Of a stretch of DNA of 5,574 bases, positions 1 to 4,470 are shown piece after piece (positions within the stretch are counted from its first letter, which is position 1; the number at the start of each line of letters is the position of its first letter). Origin of the DNA: Paracoccaceae bacterium (GTDB lineage Bacteria > Pseudomonadota > Alphaproteobacteria > Rhodobacterales > Rhodobacteraceae). The position numbers were made by a program, and so were the translations under genes. The notes beneath the pieces are model-generated. The model was not told the origin of the DNA. It worked only from the letters and a program-made list of their open reading frames with translations, and searched no databases. Where the stretch lies: contig CABZJG010000129.1 of assembly GCA_902525995.1 (NCBI GenBank), forward strand, positions 1 through 5,574, given 5' to 3'.

Positions 1-485
1 ATAACTGTAGCGCCCCAGAACGACATCTGCCCCCATGGTAGCACATAGCCCATGAATACTGTCGCCATCATCAAAACATAGATAATCATTCCGATGATCC
101 AAGTGACTTCACGAGGAGCTTTGTAAGAGCCATAATACAGACCCCGGAATATATGGGCATAAACCGCAACAAAGAACAAAGAAGCCCCGTTCATGTGTAA
201 ATAACGGATCATATGACCGCCATTCACGTTCCGCATAATGTGCTCAACCGAAGCGAACGCCATATCTACATGCGGGGTGTAGTGCATAACCAAAACAATG
301 CCGGTAATAATTTGCAAAGCCAGACAAAAAGTCAAAACAATGCCCCAAATCCACATCCAGTTCAGGTTCTTGGGAGTTGGGATCATCAAGGTGTCATAAA
401 GGAGACCAACAACAGGCAGCCGTTTGTGCAGCCATTTTTCGCCAGAAGATTTTGGTTCGTAATGGTCGTGAGGAATTCCAGCCAT
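1..485 (-). CDS. petB: Cytochrome b subunit of the bc1 complex, 5' part only
   Basis: Partial gene. It starts at ATG 485-483, stays open to the left edge, and 161 codons are visible. Cytochrome b is the membrane core of ubiquinol:cytochrome c oxidoreductase. It carries hemes bL and bH and forms the quinol-oxidising and quinone-reducing sites. The protein opens MAGIPHDHYEPKSSGEKW. Hydrophobic membrane spans lie at about 43-68 (from WMWIWGIVLTF), 98-113 and 128-149. Two heme-ligand histidines are seen, H97 (in RYLHMNG) and H111 (in VYAHIFRG), which match R. capsulatus numbering. The stretch MGYVLPWGQMSFWGATV near the visible end is typical of the family ahead of the quinol-oxidation site. The second histidine pair and the remaining helices lie outside the window. 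It follows petA by 12 bases and its Shine-Dalgarno contains the petA stop codon. Identification is firm. Confidence 0.97.
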   Translation of the reverse strand, partial: MAGIPHDHYEPKSSGEKWLHKRLPVVGLLYDTLMIPTPKNLNWMWIWGIVLTFCLALQIITGIVLVMHYTPHVDMAFASVEHIMRNVNGGHMIRYLHMNGASLFFVAVYAHIFRGLYYGSYKAPREVTWIIGMIIYVLMMATVFMGYVLPWGQMSFWGATV

Positions 486-493
486 TCTATACG

Positions 494-500
494 CTCCTTA
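494..500 (-). promoter_or_regulatory. Strong ribosome binding site of petB overlapping the petA stop
   Basis: On the minus strand TAAGGAG lies 8 bases before the petB ATG at 485. Its first three bases are the TAA stop codon of petA. Terminating ribosomes would therefore sit directly on the petB initiation signal. Translational coupling is the natural inference and would help keep the two bc1 subunits in fixed proportion. Confidence 0.85.
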
Positions 501-1058
501 ACCAAGTTTGATCGTGGTTGAATCCACGAATTTTGCAACGGGAACCTGAAGGTTCTCAGGGGCTGGACCTTTGCGAATGCGGCCAGACGTGTCGTAATGC
601 GAACCATGACATGGGCAAAACCATCCGTGAAAGTCTCCGGCACCATCGCCAAGAGGCACACAACCCAAGTGGGTACAAACACCCATCATCACAAGCCATT
701 CACCGGTTTCATCCAGCGCGCGGTTTTGGTCAGACGCATCCAAATCAGGTGCATTTTTGTTACGCGCAGAGGCATCAATTAATTCCGTCAGTTCGACTGC
801 ACGAGCTTCAGAAATTTCTTTTTCGGTTCTGCGGCGAATAAAAACAGGTTTGCCAAGCCACTTTACAGTCAACTGCGTTCCCGGAGCCACTTCCGAAATA
901 TCAACGCGAATCGATGAGAGTGCCTTAACGTCTGCCGATGGGTTCATTTGGTTCACCAAAGGCCAAATTGCGGCGCCTGCGCCTACTGCGCCTGTGCCAG
1001 CCACTGCATAGTATAAAAAGTCTCTGCGTGTGCCTTCGTGATCGTCTGCGTGTGACAC
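498..1058 (-). CDS. petA: Ubiquinol-cytochrome c reductase Rieske iron-sulfur subunit
   Basis: 186 residues, the usual length for alphaproteobacterial Rieske proteins. It carries electrons from ubiquinol to cytochrome c1 through a 2Fe-2S cluster on a mobile periplasmic head domain. The start is GTG at 1058, supported by GGAG at 1070-1067 with an 8-base spacer. The N-terminus has a twin-arginine motif (TRRDFLYY, residues 10-17) followed by a hydrophobic anchor to about residue 34. In this family that segment is a Tat signal normally kept as an uncleaved membrane anchor. Cluster box I is CTHLGC (C128, H130, C133) and box II is CPCHGSH (C148, C150, H151). C128, H130, C148 and H151 are the expected ligands, and C133/C150 form the disulfide. 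S153 and Y155, which tune cluster potential in relatives, are both present. It is the first gene of the operon, and petB follows after 12 bases. No defect is visible. Confidence 0.98.
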   Translation of the reverse strand: MSHADDHEGTRRDFLYYAVAGTGAVGAGAAIWPLVNQMNPSADVKALSSIRVDISEVAPGTQLTVKWLGKPVFIRRRTEKEISEARAVELTELIDASARNKNAPDLDASDQNRALDETGEWLVMMGVCTHLGCVPLGDGAGDFHGWFCPCHGSHYDTSGRIRKGPAPENLQVPVAKFVDSTTIKLG

Positions 1059-1122
1059 GAGGTAAGCTCCATTTGTTAATTAGGCTTATCGCCCTATATT
1101 TCGTTTTCGATCCAACAGATCA

Positions 1123-1154
1123 TAACCCTTTGATAGGCTATTTAACGAGGGTTA
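1123..1154. repeat. Inverted repeat TAACCCT-N18-AGGGTTA upstream of petA
   Basis: Perfect 7-bp arms at 1123-1129 and 1148-1154. Inside the spacer is a smaller palindrome, ATAG-G-CTAT, at 1133-1141. The right arm overlaps the spacer of the candidate petA promoter, and the rest would be transcribed as the petA leader. It could be a protein-binding site or an mRNA stem. No T-run follows on either strand, so it does not look like an intrinsic terminator. Confidence 0.5.
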
Positions 1155-1167
1155 CGCCCTGCGTCTA
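1140..1167 (-). promoter_or_regulatory. Possible petA promoter
   Basis: On the minus strand TAGACG (1167-1162) and TTAAAT (1145-1140) are separated by 16 bases. Each matches four of six positions of the housekeeping -35 (TTGACA) and -10 (TATAAT) elements. Transcription would begin about 75 bases before the petA GTG. The match is modest and other pairings in this AT-rich region are nearly as good, so this is only a candidate. Confidence 0.25.
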
Positions 1168-1181
1168 GCGTAGGATGCTAC

Positions 1182-1200
1182 CCGCGCCTATTTAGCGCGG
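1182..1200. repeat. GC-rich hairpin CCGCGC-N7-GCGCGG
   Basis: Perfect 6-bp GC arms (1182-1187 and 1195-1200) around a 7-base AT loop. It lies about 125 bases upstream of petA in an otherwise AT-rich region. No U-run follows directly on the minus strand, so a factor-independent terminator for ilvE is not supported. An operator or structural element is possible. Confidence 0.5.
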
Positions 1201-1212
1201 ATGTGTCGCAAG

Positions 1213-1235
1213 TTTTTTGCAATTTTTTGCTTTTT
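1213..1235. promoter_or_regulatory. Phased T-tracts (A-tracts on the petA strand)
   Basis: T-runs of 6, 6 and 5 bases start at 1213, 1223 and 1231, each followed by GC. The spacings of 10 and 8 bases are close to one helical turn. Such tracts favour intrinsic DNA curvature and can act as UP-element-like sequence when they lie upstream of a promoter. They sit upstream of petA in its direction of transcription. The role is inferred. Confidence 0.35.
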
Positions 1236-1283
1236 GCGGACTGTAATGTACAAAAAACACATTTCTTGGTGGTGAAAAACGAT

Positions 1284-1349
1284 GCCGATTCCATTCTCAT
1301 ACTGGGAAAATACGTAACCCAGGCGACTCTCACGCCGAACCCATTCTCA
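1284..1349. repeat. Direct repeat GCCGA-NN-CCATTCTCA, two copies 50 bp apart
   Basis: Copies at 1284-1299 and 1334-1349 agree at 14 of 16 positions, including nine bases in a row (CCATTCTCA). The spacing is exactly 50 bp, close to a whole number of helical turns. The flanks do not match, so this is a pair of short sites and not a duplication of the whole segment. It could be a tandem binding site in the bc1 control region, but no known regulator consensus was recognised. Confidence 0.45.
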
Positions 1350-1370
1350 AGTTCGCGAACTCAAACTTGA
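1347..1370. repeat. Nested palindromes downstream of ilvE
   Basis: TCAAGTT (1347-1353) is mirrored exactly by AACTTGA (1364-1370) across a 10-base spacer. Overlapping it is a perfect 12-bp palindrome, AGTTCGCGAACT (1350-1361). The two pairings are mutually exclusive as RNA stems. The site lies 61-84 bases past the ilvE stop, without a following T-run in the ilvE direction. A protein-binding site or a mRNA 3' structure are both possible. Confidence 0.4.
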
Positions 1371-1430
1371 AAAATCTTTATCATGATCGATTCTTGTTGA
1401 AGCCGAATGTAGGGCAGGACAGCTTGCCAA

Positions 1431-2300
1431 TTAAACCCTCACCAACTGTTCGTAGCTTTCCGAAATGTCACGGGTCAATGCACCGACTTCAAAGTTATAG
1501 TCGCCAATTTGCCCAACAGGGGTCACTTCTGCAGCTGTCCCTGTAAGCCAACATTGCTCAAATCCTTCAAGCTCATCTGGCATTATATGGCGCTCTATTA
1601 CCGCCACCCCTTTTTCGCGCAGCATTTGAATAACCGTTTGACGTGTCAAACCGTTCAAAAATGAGTCTGGCGTCGGTGTATGCACTTCACCATTTTTAAC
1701 AAAGAAAATATTTGCCCCAGTAGCCTCAGCAATGTAGCCACGATAATCAAACATCATTGCATCGCTACAGCCTTTGGCCTCTGCTGCGTGCTTTGACATT
1801 GTTGCAATCATATAAAGCCCTGCAGCTTTGGCTTGAGAGGGCGCAGTTGCTGGATCCGGGCGGCGCCATTTTGCAATATCAAGCTTGGCCCCTTTCATCT
1901 TTGCATCGCCGTAGTAATTTCCCCAGAACCAGACGGCTATAGCCATCCTGACAGGGTTGCGCGCCGAGGCAACGCCCATATCTTGCCCTGCACCACGCCA
2001 AGCAAATGCCCGCACATAGGCGTCGGTCAACCCATTGGCTTTTAGAGCCGTCTCTTTAGCTTGCTCAATTTCATCAACAGAATAGGGTATATCAAAATCA
2101 ATTAACTTAGCAGAGGCAATTAATCTTTCAGAATGCTCGCGGCTTTTGAAAATCTTACCATTGTAAGCCCTTTCTCCTTCGAAAACAGAACTGGCGTAAT
2201 GCATCGCATGGGTAAGCACATGAACGTTGGCTTCACGCCAATCAATAAGGCGACCATCTAACCAAATCTTACCGTCACGATCGTCATAACCACTTTCCAT
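1431..2300 (-). CDS. ilvE: Branched-chain amino acid aminotransferase
   Basis: Fold-type IV PLP-dependent transaminase, 289 residues. It interconverts leucine, isoleucine and valine with their 2-oxo acids using glutamate/2-oxoglutarate, in the cytoplasm. The start is ATG at 2300 (MESGYDDRDGKIWLDG). This matches the usual beginning of the family in Rhodobacterales and has AGGGG 6 bases upstream. The reading frame stays open another 45 codons upstream to 2435, but that part has no family resemblance and runs through the palindrome. Visible motifs are SSVFEGERAY (37-46), YVRAFAWRG (95-103), the catalytic lysine K158 in PSQAKAAGLY, EATGAN (192-197) with the PLP-ring-facing glutamate E192, GLTR (217-220), and GTAAEVTPVG (254-263). 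No key residue is missing. It is divergent from petP and is followed at a distance by petA on the same strand. The link to the bc1 genes appears positional only. Confidence 0.96.
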   Translation of the reverse strand: MESGYDDRDGKIWLDGRLIDWREANVHVLTHAMHYASSVFEGERAYNGKIFKSREHSERLIASAKLIDFDIPYSVDEIEQAKETALKANGLTDAYVRAFAWRGAGQDMGVASARNPVRMAIAVWFWGNYYGDAKMKGAKLDIAKWRRPDPATAPSQAKAAGLYMIATMSKHAAEAKGCSDAMMFDYRGYIAEATGANIFFVKNGEVHTPTPDSFLNGLTRQTVIQMLREKGVAVIERHIMPDELEGFEQCWLTGTAAEVTPVGQIGDYNFEVGALTRDISESYEQLVRV

Positions 2301-2349
2301 GATATACCCCTTTTTTCTCCATCCTCTTGGAGGCCTTTCCGAAAATTTC

Positions 2350-2378
2350 AATAATATGTCCGAAGCGGTCATATTATT
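2350..2378. promoter_or_regulatory. 29-bp near-perfect palindrome, candidate operator between ilvE and petP
   Basis: Arms AATAATATG (2350-2358) and CATATTATT (2370-2378) are perfectly complementary. After a single T:T mismatch the core adds CCG/CGG (2360-2362 and 2366-2368) around AAG, giving 12 paired positions out of 13. It lies 50 bases upstream of the ilvE ATG and 90 bases upstream of the petP ATG. MarR-family dimers typically bind palindromes of this scale in divergent promoters next to their own gene, so PetP is a natural candidate ligand. Since it probably lies in the ilvE leader, an RNA hairpin is an alternative. Confidence 0.6.
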
Positions 2379-2411
2379 CCAAAAAAACTGTGAATCGCTA
2401 ACAGTTGCCTC

Positions 2412-2440
2412 TTGGAATGTCAACAAGGCTGACATAAACT
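2412..2440 (+). promoter_or_regulatory. Possible petPR promoter
   Basis: TTGGAA (2412-2417) and TAAACT (2435-2440) are spaced by 17 bases and each matches four of six consensus positions. Transcription would begin about 20 bases before the petP ATG. On the opposite strand a perfect TTGACA (2423-2418) overlaps this -35 and points toward ilvE, but no good -10 lies 16-18 bases beyond it. Overlapping divergent promoters are plausible but not demonstrated. Confidence 0.3.
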
Positions 2441-2468
2441 TTGACTATTCAAAATGTGGGAGGTTTTT

Positions 2469-2981
2469 ATGGAGAGCGCCCTATCGTCTCACCATGACAA
2501 AGGTCAAGCTTTACTCTATTTGACCGATGAACAACTCCGCCAAGGCATCGAAGCGATGTTTTTCGCCTATAGAGGCTTTACTGCTGATCCGGACCGAATA
2601 TTGGCGCAATTCTCCTATGGGCGGGCTCATCATAGAGCTTTGCACTTCATTAACGGCGCGCCGGGCACAACAGTAAATAATTTACTAAACATCTTGGGGG
2701 TCACTAAGCAATCCTTAAACAGAGTATTGCGCTCTTTAATTGAAGATGGCTTAGTTGAAAGCCACGTTGGTAAGAAAGATCGCCGCAAGCGTCATCTATT
2801 TTTGACAGTAGAGGGGGTTAAGTTAGAGCAAAAGCTATCTAATGCACAGCGCCTGCGCATGCGCAGCGCTTTTCGCACAGCAGGGCCAGAGGCGGTTGCC
2901 GGTTTTCGCACTGTTTTAGAAGCCATGATGGATCCCAAAATGCGCAATACTTACTCTAACATGCGCGATAATGGGAGCTAA
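2469..2981 (+). CDS. petP: MarR-family transcriptional regulator, PetP-like
   Basis: 170 residues. The start is ATG 2469, preceded by GGGAGG at 2458-2463 with a 5-base spacer. An in-frame ATG at 2454 is rejected because this Shine-Dalgarno lies downstream of it. The protein has the MarR layout: helical dimerisation parts at both ends and a winged helix-turn-helix at about 66-115. The recognition region contains TVNNLLNILGVTKQSLNRVL (68-87), and the wing contains KKDRRKRHLFLT (102-113) with the DxR-type signature of the family. It is followed after 6 bases by an OmpR-type response regulator. This order, close to petABC, matches petP-petR of Rhodobacter capsulatus, where both genes were linked to bc1 expression. 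The family assignment is certain from sequence. The PetP name rests on context and recalled similarity. The ligand is unknown, and the nearby palindrome may be its operator. Confidence 0.85.
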   Translation: MESALSSHHDKGQALLYLTDEQLRQGIEAMFFAYRGFTADPDRILAQFSYGRAHHRALHFINGAPGTTVNNLLNILGVTKQSLNRVLRSLIEDGLVESHVGKKDRRKRHLFLTVEGVKLEQKLSNAQRLRMRSAFRTAGPEAVAGFRTVLEAMMDPKMRNTYSNMRDNGS

Positions 2982-2987
2982 TGCACG

Positions 2988-3680
2988 ATGCAAACCCATC
3001 TATTGGTTGTTGATGACGATGAACGCATATGCCTGCTTCTCCAAAAATATCTGATCAGAAATAGCTTTCTTGTCTCCATTGCCCGAGATGCGGCACATGC
3101 AAGAAGATTATTGATAGGTCTAGAGTTCGACATGATAATACTTGACGTTATGATGCCGGGCGAAGATGGCGTTAGTCTTACTCAAGATCTGTGCCAAACA
3201 GCCAATATTCCTATCTTACTTCTGACAGCAAAAAACGAAATCGATGATAGGATAGCCGGTCTTGAAGCCGGGGCAGATGACTATCTTGCAAAACCCTTTG
3301 AACCAAAAGAACTGCTGCTCAGAATAAACTCAATTTTGCGGCGCTTGCCTGACCCAAAAGAAGGCAAAATTCTTCCAAAAATTATTACCCTTGGCCCTGT
3401 AAGGTATGACCTAGAGAAAGGAGAGCTTTGGCACGGCGAGGATCAAATTCGTCTTACTGCGACTGAGAGCCAATTGATGCGAGTTTTTGCCGCCAGTGCC
3501 GGAGAACCGGTAAGCCGAGCACATTTGGTGAGCGAAATGGGGCGGGGCGCTGATCTTGCACAAGACAGAGCCATTGATGTACAAATTACGCGTCTTAGAA
3601 GAAAAATTGAAGTGAACCCAAAAGAACCTCGCTATCTACAAACTGTGCGCGGATCAGGTTACATGCTAATTGCTGACTAG
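2988..3680 (+). CDS. petR: OmpR-family response regulator, PetR-like
   Basis: 230 residues, full length for the OmpR/PhoB class. The receiver domain (about 4-118) has the acidic pair D9/D10, phospho-acceptor D53 in LDVMMPGEDG, switch threonine T80 and lysine K102 in AKPF. All are intact, so phosphorylation is expected. The DNA-binding winged helix (about 133-229) ends with the family signature RSRAIDVQI-like DRAIDVQITRLRRKIE and YLQTVRGSGYML. The start ATG 2988 lies 6 bases after the petP stop, with GGGAG (2973-2977) inside the petP end, so the two are surely cotranscribed. No histidine kinase is encoded in the window, so its partner must be elsewhere. In R. capsulatus PetR was reported as needed for bc1 formation and growth, and by homology it may control the petABC operon at the left of this window. 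It overlaps the ubiG stop by 4 bases. Confidence 0.92.
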   Translation: MQTHLLVVDDDERICLLLQKYLIRNSFLVSIARDAAHARRLLIGLEFDMIILDVMMPGEDGVSLTQDLCQTANIPILLLTAKNEIDDRIAGLEAGADDYLAKPFEPKELLLRINSILRRLPDPKEGKILPKIITLGPVRYDLEKGELWHGEDQIRLTATESQLMRVFAASAGEPVSRAHLVSEMGRGADLAQDRAIDVQITRLRRKIEVNPKEPRYLQTVRGSGYMLIAD

Positions 3681-4420
3681 GGCTTCACGCTTGCAGTGAC
3701 ATAATTTACGCTAAGATCGCGATCAGAAAGCCGCCATTGCCAACTCAACGGATTGAAAACAAAGCCTTTGCGATCTACTGGGTCAAGAGCGGCTTTCCGG
3801 ATCAGTTCTGCTAGCTCATCCGGCGTGATAAACTTTGACCACTGGTGCGTTCCTTTTGGCAGCCACCGCATAATATATTCAGCTCCTAAGATGGCCATAG
3901 CAAAACTTCTAGGGTTACGATTGATCGTTGAGCAAATCATCAAACCACCAGATTTTAACAATTTCTGACAAGATGTAAGATAAGACTGCGGATCAGCCAC
4001 ATGCTCAATCACTTCCATATTGAGAACAACATCAAACTCTTCAGACAATTCGACAAGTGCTTCTGCTGTCCCTGCACGATAATCAATATCCAGCTGGGAT
4101 TGCTGAGCATGCATTTGGGCCACGGGAATGTTGCCTTCGGCGGCATCTACACCGACAACTGTTGCGCCCAGTCTTGCCATCGGTTCACATAAAAGCCCAC
4201 CTCCGCAACCAATATCTAGAATTCTGAGACCTTTGAAAGGTTTTTCCAAACTCATATCACAGTTAAACTCTGCAGTAATTTGGGTTAAAATATAGTCAAG
4301 CCGACATGGGTTAAGCATATGCAAAGGCTTGAACTTGCCGTTGGGGTCCCACCATTCGGCCGCCATGCGTTCAAATTTCGCAATCTCTTGCGGGTCGACA
4401 GTCGAATTTGAGGCTTGCAT
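3677..4420 (-). CDS. ubiG: Ubiquinone biosynthesis O-methyltransferase
   Basis: 247 residues from ATG 4420. UbiG performs both SAM-dependent O-methylations of ubiquinone synthesis, using 3-demethylubiquinol and an earlier catechol intermediate, at the membrane surface. An upstream in-frame ATG at 4450 would add ten residues but has no Shine-Dalgarno. The chosen start has GGAG (4430-4427) with a 6-base spacer and gives MQASNSTVDPQEIAKFE, the usual family opening. Motifs are WWDPNGKFKPLHMLNPCRLDYI (24-45), SAM motif I LDIGCGGGLLCEP (68-80), acidic loop VDAAEGNI (91-98), MEVIEHVADP (135-144), STINRN (164-169), and GAEYIMRWLPKGTHQWSKF (179-197) near the C-terminal region typical of UbiG. It is convergent with petR, the two TAG stops sharing CTAG, and divergent from pip. 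Its product feeds the quinone pool used by the bc1 complex. Identification is firm. Confidence 0.96.
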   Translation of the reverse strand: MQASNSTVDPQEIAKFERMAAEWWDPNGKFKPLHMLNPCRLDYILTQITAEFNCDMSLEKPFKGLRILDIGCGGGLLCEPMARLGATVVGVDAAEGNIPVAQMHAQQSQLDIDYRAGTAEALVELSEEFDVVLNMEVIEHVADPQSYLTSCQKLLKSGGLMICSTINRNPRSFAMAILGAEYIMRWLPKGTHQWSKFITPDELAELIRKAALDPVDRKGFVFNPLSWQWRLSDRDLSVNYVTASVKP

Positions 4421-4423
4421 CTT

Positions 4424-4453
4424 TTGCTCCGTCTGGTCATTTGCATGCATAAT
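4424..4453 (+). promoter_or_regulatory. Possible pip promoter inside the ubiG leader
   Basis: CATAAT (4448-4453) matches five of six positions of the -10 consensus. TTGCTC (4424-4429), 18 bases upstream, is a weak -35. Transcription would start about 10 bases before the pip ATG. The element overlaps the ubiG 5' leader, so divergent transcription of ubiG and pip would be closely intertwined. Confidence 0.3.
4427..4430 (-). promoter_or_regulatory. Ribosome binding site deciding the ubiG start
   Basis: GGAG on the minus strand, 6 bases before ATG 4420. The sequence before the longer-frame ATG at 4450 has no purine-rich ribosome site. This favours the 247-residue form over a 257-residue one. Leaderless initiation at 4450 cannot be ruled out from sequence. 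Confidence 0.7.
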
Positions 4454-4470
4454 CTAATATATAGGTTCAC

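Larger units (their letters stand above)
1059..1430. promoter_or_regulatory. Repeat-rich intergenic region and leader of the bc1 operon
   Basis: 372 bases between the ilvE stop and the petA start, both genes reading leftward. I see no convincing protein gene or RNA gene here. The stretch must contain the petA promoter, because the gap from ilvE is large and petA begins an operon. It may also contain the ilvE transcription end, although I see no hairpin followed by a T-run on the minus strand. Listed separately are two inverted repeats near petA, phased T-tracts, two pairs of short direct repeats each with a 50-bp spacing, and a palindrome nested inside a larger inverted repeat near ilvE. Confidence 0.7.

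Noticed and set aside
938..1168. Plus-strand open frame opposite the petA start
   Set aside because: Antisense shadow of petA and its leader, with no ribosome site or recognisable domain.
1182..1218. GC hairpin followed by T-run as a plus-strand terminator
   Set aside because: Twelve bases separate hairpin and T-run, and no plus-strand gene lies upstream to be terminated.
1178..1294. Minus-strand 38-residue reading frame between ilvE and petA
   Set aside because: No Shine-Dalgarno before the ATG, low-complexity lysine-rich translation derived from the T-tracts, and no sign of a real protein. A leader peptide cannot be fully excluded.
2418..2423. Perfect minus-strand TTGACA as a complete ilvE promoter
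   Set aside because: The sequence 16-18 bases further has no acceptable -10 element, so it is mentioned only as a possible -35.
2301..2435. In-frame 45-codon upstream extension of ilvE
   Set aside because: The family opening matches MESGYDDRDG at 2300 with a ribosome site just before it. The extension has no recognisable similarity and crosses the palindrome and promoter region.
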